Origin: Tidjanibacter sp.
GTDB lineage: Bacteria; Bacteroidota; Bacteroidia; Bacteroidales; Rikenellaceae
Assembly (NCBI GenBank): GCA_017503465.1
Contig: JAFVSY010000123.1
Span: 1-45,296 of the forward strand
Reading direction: 5' to 3'
Length of the DNA stretch: 45,296 bases
A model generated the notes under the pieces. It searched no databases, had not been told where the DNA came from, and saw only the letters and a program-made list of their open reading frames with translations. Of the stretch, positions 17,070 to 24,653 are shown piece after piece (position 1 is the first letter of the stretch; each line of letters opens with the position of its first letter). The position numbers and the translations under genes were made by a program.

Positions 17070-17077
17070 TATCTTTG
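17070..17077 (+). promoter_or_regulatory. -7 box for the secreted hydrolase gene
   Basis: TATCTTTG is a perfect TAnnTTTG. A TTTG lies upstream at 17052-17055, but with a 14 nt spacer rather than 19-21. Predicted start is near 17084, about 21 nt before the ATG at 17105. Confidence 0.55.
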
Positions 17078-17104
17078 GGAAAACATTAAAACGATTTAAC
17101 AAGG

Positions 17105-18442
17105 ATGAAGAGAGCTCAAATTTGCAAAATTGCAATGCTGGTGGCAGTTGCGGTGGTGGTGTCGGGTGTTTGGAGCACCCTTCGGGCACAAGAAACAATG
17201 GAGGACCTGATTACCCTCACTCTCGACAGGTGGGACGGTCGGTACAATCCGGGCGAAGAGGTGGCAATTCACGCTGTGGTGCCCGAAGAGTTTGAGGCCG
17301 TGCGCGAAATATGGGTCAATGGTCTGCTCGAATCGAGCGAACTTGTGGTTGTGGAGAAGGGCGAGTATGACATCCTCACACGCCGCTACGATGTGCCGAC
17401 AACGGTGATGCTCAAGTTCAGAAACCCCGACAAAAAGCAGCACAAAGACTTCACCGACATAGGCTATTGTGTGGGTATGGAGCACTTTAGGCCCGGCTTT
17501 GAGAAGCCCGCCGACTTTATGGAGTGGTGGCGTGCGCAGGTGGCCAAGTTGCGCGAGTTGCCCATTGAGGCGAAAATCGTTGAGGTGGAGGTTCCCAAAA
17601 AAGACGCTGCCGACTATGTGTGCTACGACATTGAGGTTAATTGCGGAGAGGGTGGTGCACCCGTGCGTGGCTACTTGGCAATGCCCAAGGGAGCAACTCC
17701 GGGCTCGCTACCAATCTGCATCTACACCCACGGAGCAGGTGTTAATGGTGGAAGTAATCGCTCAAAGATAGATGTCGCCCTGCGTTATGCACGACACGGT
17801 AGCATATCGCTCGACCTCAATGCCCACGGAATGCTCAATGGTCAGCCGCAATCCTACTACGATGAACTCAACGCCACAACCCTCAAAGGGTACAAAGACC
17901 GCCCCATTGAGAACCGCGAAGATTACTATTTCAGGGGTATGTACCTGCGCCTGCAACGAGCCCTTGATTGGCTCTGCACACTGCCGGAGTGGAACGGAGA
18001 GCGCGTGTTGGTTATTGGCAATAGTCAGGGAGGTGCCCAAACGGCAGCCATTTGCGGTTTGGACAATCGTGTAACACACGCCGTAATTCGCGAGCCAGGA
18101 ATGATGGACCTCGGAGGTAGGCTGGTGGGTCGTATGAGTGGTCCTCCTTGCTTGGTGGATGAATATGGCATCACCGAAGAGTTCCTGAAGTGGGGTCCCT
18201 ACTTTGACACAGCCTTCTTCCTCGAACACAGCACTGCCAAGATAATCTTTGAGTGTGGCTGGGTGGATATGTCGTGTACCCCATCGTCAATGTTGTCGGG
18301 CTACAACCTTGCGGGTGGCGAAAAGACCATCTACACCTATCCCTATCGCCGCCACCAGAGCCCACGAGGTAAGTATAGGGAGCCGTGGAATAGTAGGATA
18401 AATAAGCAATTTGCGAAGTTTATTTCGGATGCGCTGAAATAG
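17105..18442 (+). CDS. secreted alpha/beta-hydrolase, acetylxylan-esterase-like
   Basis: 445 residues with a signal peptide (about 1-28, ending TLRAQ). An N-terminal Ig-like beta domain (about 35-110) precedes an alpha/beta-hydrolase of the AXE1 (acetyl xylan esterase/cephalosporin deacetylase) type. Features are YLAMPKGATPGSLP, ICIYTHGAGVNGG (oxyanion region), and the nucleophile elbow GNSQGG with Ser308. A candidate acid lies in FECGWVD and a candidate His in YPYRRHQSPRG. The likely reaction is removal of acetyl or other acyl groups from a carbohydrate in the periplasm or at the surface. The substrate is unknown. A strong terminator follows. GH16 and sialate-esterase genes lie 23 kb away, not adjacent. 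Confidence 0.87.
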   Translation: MKRAQICKIAMLVAVAVVVSGVWSTLRAQETMEDLITLTLDRWDGRYNPGEEVAIHAVVPEEFEAVREIWVNGLLESSELVVVEKGEYDILTRRYDVPTTVMLKFRNPDKKQHKDFTDIGYCVGMEHFRPGFEKPADFMEWWRAQVAKLRELPIEAKIVEVEVPKKDAADYVCYDIEVNCGEGGAPVRGYLAMPKGATPGSLPICIYTHGAGVNGGSNRSKIDVALRYARHGSISLDLNAHGMLNGQPQSYYDELNATTLKGYKDRPIENREDYYFRGMYLRLQRALDWLCTLPEWNGERVLVIGNSQGGAQTAAICGLDNRVTHAVIREPGMMDLGGRLVGRMSGPPCLVDEYGITEEFLKWGPYFDTAFFLEHSTAKIIFECGWVDMSCTPSSMLSGYNLAGGEKTIYTYPYRRHQSPRGKYREPWNSRINKQFAKFISDALK

Positions 18443-18506
18443 GGTTTGTTGGCTAAAGGGGTAATGCTAATCGGCTGGCACCTGTTAAGCCAACACCTCC
18501 ACATAT

Positions 18507-18540
18507 AAATCACGGGTATCTTTTTTAATACCCGTGATTT
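18507..18540. terminator. intrinsic terminator after the hydrolase gene
   Basis: A perfect 13 bp stem, AAATCACGGGTAT (18507-18519) with ATACCCGTGATTT (18528-18540), T-rich loop, followed by TTTG. The inner 24 nt (18513-18536) recur exactly at 29099-29122. Confidence 0.82.
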
Positions 18541-18563
18541 TTTGTTGGCCTAAAGGGGGTAGA

Positions 18564-18629
18564 GGGATTACGTCGCTCTGCTCCGTGATCCCTTTCCGCT
18601 CGCCGCGGGGCCCTTGCAAACGAACGAAA
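18564..18629. repeat. 66 bp palindrome-headed interspersed element, copy 1
   Basis: Begins GGGATTACG and contains CGTGATCCC, which can pair as a stem-loop, then a GC-rich stretch CTCGCCGCGGGGCCC and TTGCAAACGAACGAAA. It matches 21936-22001 with 5 mismatches in 66. The 528 bp between the hydrolase and Gfo genes otherwise holds the terminator, AT-rich DNA and the -7 box at 18844. No coding ORF is supported there. Confidence 0.8.
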
Positions 18630-18843
18630 CAAAGGTCTGCTGCGCAGCCCACAAAACCCTCAACAACCACATCAAAACCCACAAAATACACCGCCAATCA
18701 TCGCTGTCATACTTGAAATGATTTATTGGGTGACTAGTCGGAGGATTGCTTGGAAAACCATTGTCGGATGGGTTTTCTACAACAATTGACTTTAATGAAA
18801 ATTCTTTTGCGCAAACTGAATTTCAAAAATAAAAATCATTTCC

Positions 18844-18851
18844 TATCTTTG
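18844..18851 (+). promoter_or_regulatory. -7 box for the Gfo/Idh-DUF1080 pair
   Basis: TATCTTTG fits TAnnTTTG exactly. No TTTG is found 19-21 nt upstream (the nearest is 18806-18809, 34 nt away). The leader to the ATG at 18971 would be about 113 nt, long enough for post-transcriptional control, but I see no known riboswitch. Confidence 0.5.
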
Positions 18852-18970
18852 TGAAAAGATATATTTCGGACTATTATGTCTTTTTTACGAATTATTTTGA
18901 CATCAAAAAGGATGGAAAATAACTTACTCTGTAGAAAATAAGTACTAACTAACTTGAAAATAGAAAACCT

Positions 18971-20389
18971 ATGGCTTCACGACGCGATTTTTTAAAAACT
19001 ATGATGATGGCTTCGGCCGGTTTAGCAGTGAGCGGTCCCTCATTGCTCTATGGTCAGGAGGCGAAAAGCACAAAAAACAAAGGTGAGAAGGTGAAGATTG
19101 CCTACATCGGCATCGGTAACCGTGGTCGACAGATTATCGAAGCCTTTGACAAAACCGGAATGGTCGAGGTTATTGCTTTGTGTGATGTAGAGATGGGGGC
19201 CAAGCACACCCAAAAGGTGATGGCGATGTATCCCCAAGCCAAGCTTTTCCGCGACTTCCGCAAACTTTTTGACGAGGCAGGCAACCTCTTTGATGCCGTT
19301 GCTATTGCAACGCCCGACCATTCACACTTCCCGATTTCGATGTTGGCGTTGGCATCGGGCAAGCACGTCTATGTGGAAAAACCGCTTGCACGCACATTCT
19401 ACGAGGCCGAACTGCTGATGGAGGCTGCACGCAAACGCCCCCATTTGGCCACACAAGTGGGTAACCAGGGACACTCCGAGGCCAACTACTTCCAATTCAA
19501 AGCGTGGATGGATGCCGGCATCATTAAGGACGTTACGGCCATAACTGCACACATGAACAATGCCCGTCGTTGGCACAAGTGGGACTCGAACATCCACCGC
19601 TTCCCCACCGGGCAACAGCTACCGCCCGATATGGATTGGGACTCGTGGCTCTGTGCTGCCGAGCACCACGACTATCACCCCGACTACCACTTGGGACAAT
19701 GGCGTTGCTGGTATGATTTTGGTATGGGTGCGCTCGGCGATTGGGGTGCTCACTTGCTGGATACAGCACACGAATTCCTTGAATTGGGACTCCCCTACGA
19801 GATTTCAATGCTCTATGCCAACGGTCACAACGACTACTTCTACCCCTACTCGTCGACAATCCTCTTTCGCTTCCCACAGCGCAAGGGTATGCCGCCCGTA
19901 GATGTCACCTGGTACGATGGCCTGGACAACCTGCCTCCCCTGCCCGAGGGATATGGTTCGTCGGTGGGTGCCGACAATGTGCCAACAACAAACCAAGGCA
20001 ACACAGCCAGCAAGAAGCTACAACCCGGCAAGATTATCTACACAAAAGATTTGATTTTCAAGGGAGGCAGCCACGGCAGTACCCTCTCAATCATTCCCGA
20101 GGAGCGTGCCCGTGAGATGGCCGACCGTCTGCCCGTAGTGCCAAATAGCCCCTCAAATCACTTCGAAAACTTCCTGCTTGCTTGTCAGGGTCGTGAGAAG
20201 ACACGTTCGCCTTTCGAAATCAACGGTGTGTTGAGCCAGGTATTCTCGCTAGGAGTCATCGCACAGCGCCTCAACACGCAACTCTTCTTCGATCCGCGCA
20301 CGAAACAAATCACAAACAACGCCTTTGCGAATGCTATGCTAACAGGAATTCCGCCTCGCAAGGGTTGGGATGAATTCTACAAACTCTAA
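18971..20389 (+). CDS. Tat-exported Gfo/Idh/MocA oxidoreductase
   Basis: 472 residues. A Tat signal (SRRDFLKTMMMASAGLAVS) is followed by an N-terminal Rossmann domain with VKIAYIGIGNRGRQI (about 40-54), the EKPLA motif, and the substrate-binding part (MDWDSWLCAAEHHDYHPDY, WYDFGMGALGDWGAHLLD). Family members oxidise or reduce sugars with tightly held NAD(H). The DUF1080 gene 21 bp downstream matches the known pairing of periplasmic glycoside-3-dehydrogenases with 3-keto-glycoside hydrolases, so C3 oxidation of a glycoside is inferred. The gene holds the only CATG I found (19552-19555) and a GATC. The Arg codons I read were CGN rather than the AGG common in neighbours, which suggests transfer. 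Confidence 0.9.
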   Translation: MASRRDFLKTMMMASAGLAVSGPSLLYGQEAKSTKNKGEKVKIAYIGIGNRGRQIIEAFDKTGMVEVIALCDVEMGAKHTQKVMAMYPQAKLFRDFRKLFDEAGNLFDAVAIATPDHSHFPISMLALASGKHVYVEKPLARTFYEAELLMEAARKRPHLATQVGNQGHSEANYFQFKAWMDAGIIKDVTAITAHMNNARRWHKWDSNIHRFPTGQQLPPDMDWDSWLCAAEHHDYHPDYHLGQWRCWYDFGMGALGDWGAHLLDTAHEFLELGLPYEISMLYANGHNDYFYPYSSTILFRFPQRKGMPPVDVTWYDGLDNLPPLPEGYGSSVGADNVPTTNQGNTASKKLQPGKIIYTKDLIFKGGSHGSTLSIIPEERAREMADRLPVVPNSPSNHFENFLLACQGREKTRSPFEINGVLSQVFSLGVIAQRLNTQLFFDPRTKQITNNAFANAMLTGIPPRKGWDEFYKL

Positions 20390-20410
20390 ACTTAAACGAA
20401 ACCAAATCAT

Positions 20411-21757
20411 ATGAAACGCTTTTTTACCGCAGTTGTGTTGCTCTGTATGGCAACAATGGCCTCGGCTCAGACTTGGGAGCCACTCTTCAATGGCAAAAAC
20501 CTCAGGGGGTGGGAACGCCTCAATGGTAAGGCCGAATATAAAGTTGTCGACGGGGTAATCGTCGGCACAACCTGTGAAGGTAAGTTCAACTCGTTCCTGG
20601 CCACAAAAAAGACCTATGGAGATTTTATCTTGGAGTTTGAATTCAAATTCGATCCGGCACTCAATTCGGGTGTTCAGTTCCGCAGTTTAAGCCTTCCCGA
20701 GTATAAGAATGGCCGTGTACACGGCTACCAATTTGAAATGGACCCCACAAATCGTGCTTGGTCGGGCGGCATCTACGACGAGGCTCGCCGTATGTGGCTC
20801 TACCCTATGACCTTCAACCCCGCAGGTCAGTCGGCATTGAAGAATAACGAGTGGAACAAGGCACGCATAGAGTGTTTTGGTCCCATTATGCGCACCTGGA
20901 TCAATGGTGTTCCGTGTGCCAACCTATGGGACGATATGACCTCGGAGGGTTTCATTGCCTTACAAGTCCACGCCGTTAAGGACGAGGGATTGTACGGAAA
21001 GCACATTATGTGGCGCGACATCCGCATATGCACAACCGATGTCGAGAAGTATATGACACCTATTGAGAAGTGTGCTCCCGAGGTGGTTTGGTCTGCCAAC
21101 ACACTCTCCCCACGCGAGCAGGCCGAAGGCTGGAAATTACTCTGGGATGGCAAGACGACCGAAGGCTGGCGTGGTGCCAAACTTGACTCGTTCCCTGCCG
21201 AAGGTTGGGTTATTGAAGATGGTATTTTGAAGGTCAAGAAGGGCGACGGTGGCGAATCGACCAATGGTGGCGACATTGTAACGACTCGCAAATACCGCAA
21301 CTTTATTCTTTCGGTCGATTTTCGTTTTACAAATGGTGCCAATAGCGGCATTAAATACTTTGTCAATCCCGATTTGAATAAGGGTGCTGGTTCTGCCATC
21401 GGTTGCGAGTTCCAGATTTTGGATGATGCCAACCACCCCGATGCGAAGTTGGGTGTGTGTGGCAACCGCCAACTCGGCTCGCTCTACGACTTGATTCCAG
21501 CACCGACAACCAAACGCGTATTTAGAGGTCAGTTCAATCGCGCAGTAATCGTTGTTCAGGACAACCACGTAGAACATTGGCTCAATGGCGTGAAAATCAT
21601 TGAGTATGAACGCAATAACCAGATGTGGGAAGCGTTGGTCGATTATAGCAAATATCAGAAGTGGCCCAATTTCGGCAATGCAGCCGAGGGTAACATCTTG
21701 TTGCAGGACCACGGCGATGAGGTATGGTTCCAGAACATCAAGATCAAAGAATTATAA
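20411..21757 (+). CDS. two-domain DUF1080 protein, putative 3-keto-disaccharide hydrolase
   Basis: 448 residues. Signal peptide [20 protein letters not shown]. Two successive DUF1080 (3-keto-disaccharide hydrolase, concanavalin-like) domains: about 22-215 ([54 protein letters not shown]) and about 240-448 ([53 protein letters not shown]). The duplicated architecture could mean one catalytic and one binding domain. With the oxidoreductase upstream it probably forms a two-step oxidise-then-cleave route for a glycoside in the periplasm. Two GATC sites occur here (20651, 21742), unusual for the window. A terminator follows 34 bp after the stop. Confidence 0.88.
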   Translation: MKRFFTAVVLLCMATMASAQTWEPLFNGKNLRGWERLNGKAEYKVVDGVIVGTTCEGKFNSFLATKKTYGDFILEFEFKFDPALNSGVQFRSLSLPEYKNGRVHGYQFEMDPTNRAWSGGIYDEARRMWLYPMTFNPAGQSALKNNEWNKARIECFGPIMRTWINGVPCANLWDDMTSEGFIALQVHAVKDEGLYGKHIMWRDIRICTTDVEKYMTPIEKCAPEVVWSANTLSPREQAEGWKLLWDGKTTEGWRGAKLDSFPAEGWVIEDGILKVKKGDGGESTNGGDIVTTRKYRNFILSVDFRFTNGANSGIKYFVNPDLNKGAGSAIGCEFQILDDANHPDAKLGVCGNRQLGSLYDLIPAPTTKRVFRGQFNRAVIVVQDNHVEHWLNGVKIIEYERNNQMWEALVDYSKYQKWPNFGNAAEGNILLQDHGDEVWFQNIKIKEL

Positions 21758-21790
21758 AAATACAAATATCGAAAAAGCCTAAAAAAATAT

Positions 21791-21820
21791 AAGGAGTCCA
21801 AACAGACTCCTTTATTTTTT
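21791..21820 (+). terminator. intrinsic terminator after the DUF1080 gene
   Basis: AAGGAGTC (21791-21798), loop CAAACA, GACTCCTT (21805-21812), then TTATTTTTT. The stem is perfect. Confidence 0.88.
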
Positions 21821-21935
21821 AGCTTTTGCGAAGAGATAGGGATTACGTCGCTACGCTGCGCTTGCCCACCCCTGACACTTTTGTAGAGCAAAGTCTACAC
21901 TCGGTGTGCCCGTTGGCACTCGCGGGGGGCCTTGC

Positions 21936-22001
21936 GGGATTACGTCGCTACGCTCCGTGATCCCCTGCCGCTCGCCGCGGGGCCCTTGCAAACTAACGAA
22001 A
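21936..22001. repeat. 66 bp palindrome-headed interspersed element, copy 2
   Basis: 92% identical by hand to 18564-18629. A truncated third copy of the head (GGGATTACGTCGCTACGCT) is at 21839-21857. The 372 bp between the DUF1080 gene and the tRNA contains these repeats, the terminator, and an 11 bp stem GAAAGGTGGCA/TGCCACCTTTC (22039-22049/22066-22076). No gene is supported there. Confidence 0.8.
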
Positions 22002-22081
22002 AGCCTGCACGCTCCTTCGGAGCGCTGTTTTTTATGCAGAAAGGTGGCATAGTGAGTAAACTCCCTGCCACCTTTCGGCAT

Positions 22082-22107
22082 AAAAAAACCTCTGCTTCGG
22101 CAGAGGT
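22082..22107 (-). terminator. terminator of tRNA-Ser
   Basis: On the minus strand an 8 bp stem ACCTCTGC/GCAGAGGT with a CGAA loop is followed by TTTTTT, 23 nt beyond the tRNA 3' end. The plus strand is also T-rich, so it may act both ways. Confidence 0.82.
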
Positions 22108-22129
22108 TTTCAGGCTTTTTATTCTTTTG

Positions 22130-22214
22130 CGGAGAGACAGGGATTCGAACCCTGGATACCCGAAGGTATAACGGTTTTCGAGACCGCCCCGATCGACCAC
22201 TCCGGCATCTCTCC
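22130..22214 (-). tRNA. tRNA-Ser (anticodon CGA)
   Basis: A full cloverleaf on the minus strand: acceptor GGAGAGA/TCTCTCC, a D arm, anticodon stem-loop CGGTCT-CGA-AAACCG reading UCG codons, a long class II variable arm (TACC-TTCG-GGTA), and T arm AGGGTTCGAATCCCT. The discriminator base is G and no CCA is encoded. The GATC at 22191-22194 lies in the D-arm region, where sequence is constrained. A promoter-like cassette lies 49 bp upstream. Confidence 0.96.
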
Positions 22215-22262
22215 ATCGGTCAAGGTCAAAACAAACTTCCGTTTATTCCACCTTTCGGCCTG

Positions 22263-22292
22263 CAAAGATACACATAAAATTCAAAATGCAAA
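22263..22292 (-). promoter_or_regulatory. promoter of tRNA-Ser built on a heptamer array
   Basis: On the minus strand TTTG (22289-22292), 18 nt, TATCTTTG (22263-22270). The -33 box and spacer are made of AAAATTC/AAAATGC heptamers. 48 bp (22262-22309) match 24104-24151 with two differences. Confidence 0.65.
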
Positions 22293-22310
22293 ATTCAAAA
22301 TGCAAAATTG
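22276..22310. repeat. AAAATTC heptamer array, 5 units
   Basis: Exact 7-mer register: AAAATTC, AAAATGC, AAAATTC, AAAATGC, AAAATTG. It lies between ndk and the tRNA and overlaps the tRNA promoter. Confidence 0.88.
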
Positions 22311-22335
22311 AGTCGAATTTTGTGAGGAGGAGTGG

Positions 22336-22743
22336 TCAGGGTGCGGTGAAGAAGAGTGAACTCTCCACCGCTGCATTACCGGCCGAGTCGGAAGCGTGCA
22401 GCGCATTGCGCGTGGTCGAGGTGCCATAGCGTCTGCGCAGCGTGCCCTTCTCCGCCTGTCGTGGGTTGGTCGCACCAACAAGCCTACGCAGGGCCTCCAC
22501 GCCATTCTCCCCCTCCAGCACCATTGCCACAATCGGTCCCGAGGTCATCAGTTCCACAAGTTCATCCCAGAAGGGTTTGCCTCGGTGCACCTCATAGAGG
22601 CGCTCCGCCGCAGCCCTATCGAGCCGCACCAGGCGCATCTGCACAATGTCGAAGCCCGCCTCCAGCAGTGCGTTGATAATCTTACCCTCCTGGCGTGCAA
22701 GCATCGCATCGGGTTTGATGATACAAAAAGTTCGTTCTCTCAT
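22336..22743 (-). CDS. ndk: nucleoside diphosphate kinase
   Basis: 135 residues from the ATG at 22743 (MRERTFCIIKPDAM). The enzyme transfers phosphate from NTP to NDP through a phospho-His. Family motifs: TFCIIKPDAM, the NPRQAEKGTLRRRYG nucleotide-binding loop, and NALHASDS with the active His116. Length is typical. The open frame extends 19 residues upstream to 22800, but that part lacks similarity and the inner ATG begins the family domain. It is separated from rimM by 110 bp. Confidence 0.96.
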   Translation of the reverse strand: MRERTFCIIKPDAMLARQEGKIINALLEAGFDIVQMRLVRLDRAAAERLYEVHRGKPFWDELVELMTSGPIVAMVLEGENGVEALRRLVGATNPRQAEKGTLRRRYGTSTTRNALHASDSAGNAAVESSLFFTAP

Positions 22744-22853
22744 AGTGCCCCATACCAATGCAACAATCGTACAACTCCTAAAAATAACAAAGGAGTGCAC
22801 CCCAAAAAGTAGGTCACACCCCTCGCCAAAGTTTTCTTCGTACTTGTATTTTT

Positions 22854-23378
22854 CTAATTCAGGTCGAGTAGCCCCTCGGGCAGGTCGAAGTGGACCGTGC
22901 GCTCGGTGGGGGAGTACTCCACGATGAAATCATCCACAGCGGGGATAATAACCTCCCTTGACTCAATGTTGATGTAGAAGAGCGGGTTCCACTCATCATC
23001 TTCAAAATCGACAATCTCGCCCCTCAGTTCGCTACCCTCAAAGGTGGCCACAAAGCCCACGAACTCCTCCAAGTAGAGTTCATCATCCTCCTCAAAGGTG
23101 CGCTCCTCTTCGGGCTCCTCAAAGCCCAGCAGCAGCTCCTTACCGATGAGTTCGGCGGCTCGGTAGGGGGTGTCGAGGTCGGCAAACCTCACCACGGCAC
23201 CGCTCTTACCCCTGCGTTCGAAATGGTCAAAAAAGAGAGGAACCACCAGATTGTCCACATAGACAAACAGCGGTTCCTCTGTTGAGAAGTCCGAAGGAAA
23301 AGTGTCGTAGAGGTTCAATGTGAGTTCGCCGTGGGTGCCGAAACTCTTACCGACTTTGGCTACTGCAAACTCTTTCAT
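22854..23378 (-). CDS. rimM: 16S rRNA processing protein RimM
   Basis: 174 residues. RimM assists 30S head maturation and binds ribosomal protein S19. The N-terminal RimM domain is at about 1-85 (VAKVGKSFGTHGELTLNLYDTFP), followed by a PRC-barrel-like C-terminal domain (DDELYLEEFVGFVATFEGSELRGEIVDFE, ESREVIIPAVDDFIVE). It is unusually acidic in the linker (EEPEEERTFEEDDE). It lies 125 bp downstream of rpsP, the usual partner gene. Confidence 0.93.
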   Translation of the reverse strand: MKEFAVAKVGKSFGTHGELTLNLYDTFPSDFSTEEPLFVYVDNLVVPLFFDHFERRGKSGAVVRFADLDTPYRAAELIGKELLLGFEEPEEERTFEEDDELYLEEFVGFVATFEGSELRGEIVDFEDDEWNPLFYINIESREVIIPAVDDFIVEYSPTERTVHFDLPEGLLDLN

Positions 23379-23503
23379 TGTGGTCTTCTCTGTCGTCCTT
23401 GTGCCCTGTGAGCACTTGGCCTGATAAATACTCCTCTATCGTTGCAAAAACTCCCTCTCTTCCTTCAAACTGTTGTACCAAACCTTGGTGTGGGGCGTCT
23501 TGA

Positions 23504-24034
23504 CTATGCCTCCTCCTCGGTTGCGGTCTCCTCGCTTGCCTCCTCAGCAGCAGCCTCAGCGGCGGCGGCAGCAGCGGCAGCCTTCTTCTCGGCTACTTTT
23601 GCAGCGATAGCCTCTTTGGTTTTGGCCTCCTCTGCGATAGCGGCTTTGTGAGCGGCGGCCTTGTCGGCAGCAATCTTACCGCTCTTGGCAGCGATTTTAG
23701 CGTTCTTCTCGTCCATCCACTTGTTGAACTTGGCCTCTGCGGTAGCCTCATCGAATGCGCCTTTGGCTACACCACCAAGGAGGTGTTTCTTGTACAAAAC
23801 GCCCTTGTAGGAGAGGATTGCACGGCAAGTATCAGTGGGTTGTGCGCCTTTCTGCAACCAGTCGAGTGCCCTATCGGCATTCAACTCGATTGTAGCAGGA
23901 TTGGTATTAGGGTTGTAAGTACCAAGTTTTTCGATGAACTTACCATCGCGTGGCGCCCTGCTATCTGCGGCAACGATGTGGTAGAAGGCGTAGCCTTTCT
24001 TACCGTGGCGTGCCAAACGAATTTTTACAGACAT
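23504..24034 (-). CDS. rpsP: 30S ribosomal protein S16 with Ala/Lys/Glu tail
   Basis: 176 residues. The S16 domain occupies about 1-85 ([43 protein letters not shown]), including [15 protein letters not shown]16 is about 80-90 residues in most bacteria; here a tail of about 90 residues of Ala, Lys and Glu follows, ending ATEEEA and predicted helical. Extended S16 proteins are known in Bacteroidetes, so this is lineage-typical rather than a fusion. rimM follows on the same strand. Confidence 0.96.
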   Translation of the reverse strand: MSVKIRLARHGKKGYAFYHIVAADSRAPRDGKFIEKLGTYNPNTNPATIELNADRALDWLQKGAQPTDTCRAILSYKGVLYKKHLLGGVAKGAFDEATAEAKFNKWMDEKNAKIAAKSGKIAADKAAAHKAAIAEEAKTKEAIAAKVAEKKAAAAAAAAEAAAEEASEETATEEEA

Positions 24035-24104
24035 TGTGCGTAAAAGTTTAGTTGTTAATAATTTAGTTCTCTTTTCCGAGTGGCTTTTACACCACTACGG
24101 CCCG

Positions 24105-24134
24105 CAAAGATACAAATAAAATTCAAAATGCAAA
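24105..24134 (-). promoter_or_regulatory. promoter of rpsP built on a heptamer array
   Basis: On the minus strand TTTG (24131-24134), 18 nt, TATCTTTG (24105-24112). It is the same cassette as at the tRNA-Ser gene. Predicted start is near 24098, with a leader of about 64 nt. Confidence 0.65.
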
Positions 24135-24152
24135 ATTCAAAATTCAAAATTA
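24118..24152. repeat. AAAATTC heptamer array, 5 units
   Basis: AAAATTC, AAAATGC, AAAATTC, AAAATTC, AAAATTA in exact 7-mer register, overlapping the rpsP promoter. Confidence 0.88.
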
Positions 24153-24211
24153 TTGATTTTGAACAACTTTGCGTGTCTTCTTTTTTGCCTAATCTCCCCA
24201 AAAGAAAAAAG

Positions 24212-24246
24212 TAATTTTGAATTCTGAATTTTGAATTCTGAATTCG
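24212..24246. repeat. GAATTTT/GAATTCT heptamer array, 5 units
   Basis: TAATTTT, GAATTCT, GAATTTT, GAATTCT, GAATTCG. It is followed 5 bp later by a 17 bp copy (24252-24268) of the PII-like gene's 3' end. Confidence 0.85.
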
Positions 24247-24309
24247 CCAACTACATCTCGGCTTCCACTTTGGCGGGGGTTAATTTCATTCTGTGGCTAG
24301 GCACCTATG

Positions 24310-24337
24310 TAATTTTGAATTTTGAATTTTGAATTAC
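24310..24337. repeat. GAATTTT heptamer array, 4 units, touching the PII-like stop codon
   Basis: TAATTTT, GAATTTT, GAATTTT, GAATTAC. The last unit overlaps the stop codon of the PII-like gene (24334-24336). Confidence 0.85.
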
Positions 24338-24627
24338 ATCTCGGCTTCCACGTTCCACACAAAGGCCCTCATACCTTGCAGTTGGGTATCTTTGTCGATG
24401 GCACGCAGGGCCTCCATTGCGGGCTCCACCTTGCTGTCGTCCACCACAGCAATGATGGAGGTGTTCATTGCGGGCCACGTGTGGCTGCCCATATGGGGCT
24501 CGCCCGTGTAGGAGCCACGGCCGTGGGTGAGGGGAAAGAGGGTGTAGCCACGAATGTCGAGTTCGTCAAGCATTGTTGCGATGCGCTCGGTCATCGCCTG
24601 ATTGTAGGATATAAATAGTGCTTTCAT
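24334..24627 (-). CDS. PII-like small protein of an RND efflux operon
   Basis: 97 residues starting MKALFISYNQAMTERIATML, with a glycine/His-rich loop GRGSYTGEPHMGSHTWPAMN at about 37-56, TSIIAVVDDSKVEPAMEALRAID, and a C-terminal strand AFVWNVEAEM. The ferredoxin-like beta-alpha-beta layout with a central loop resembles PII-like proteins (trimeric ligand sensors). I recall similar ORFs following RND pump genes in Bacteroidetes. It lies 26 bp after the pump gene, so it is the last gene of the operon. A sensory or regulatory role on the pump is inference; the ligand is unknown. Its 3' end is partly duplicated downstream. Confidence 0.75.
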   Translation of the reverse strand: MKALFISYNQAMTERIATMLDELDIRGYTLFPLTHGRGSYTGEPHMGSHTWPAMNTSIIAVVDDSKVEPAMEALRAIDKDTQLQGMRAFVWNVEAEM

Positions 24628-24653
24628 AGCTTTGTAGCGTGTGTGTGCGGGGT

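Noticed and set aside
18852..18970. A riboswitch in the 113 nt leader of the Gfo/Idh gene
   Set aside because: It is AT-rich with no stable stem or terminator/antiterminator pair that I can see.
21851..22216. A minus-strand ORF of 121 residues over the tRNA and the 66 bp repeat
   Set aside because: It reads through tRNA-Ser and interspersed repeats, and part recurs from the other repeat copy. It is not a gene.
22276..24337. Possible CRISPR-like arrays
   Set aside because: The repeats are 7-mers without unique spacers, and no cas genes are in the window.
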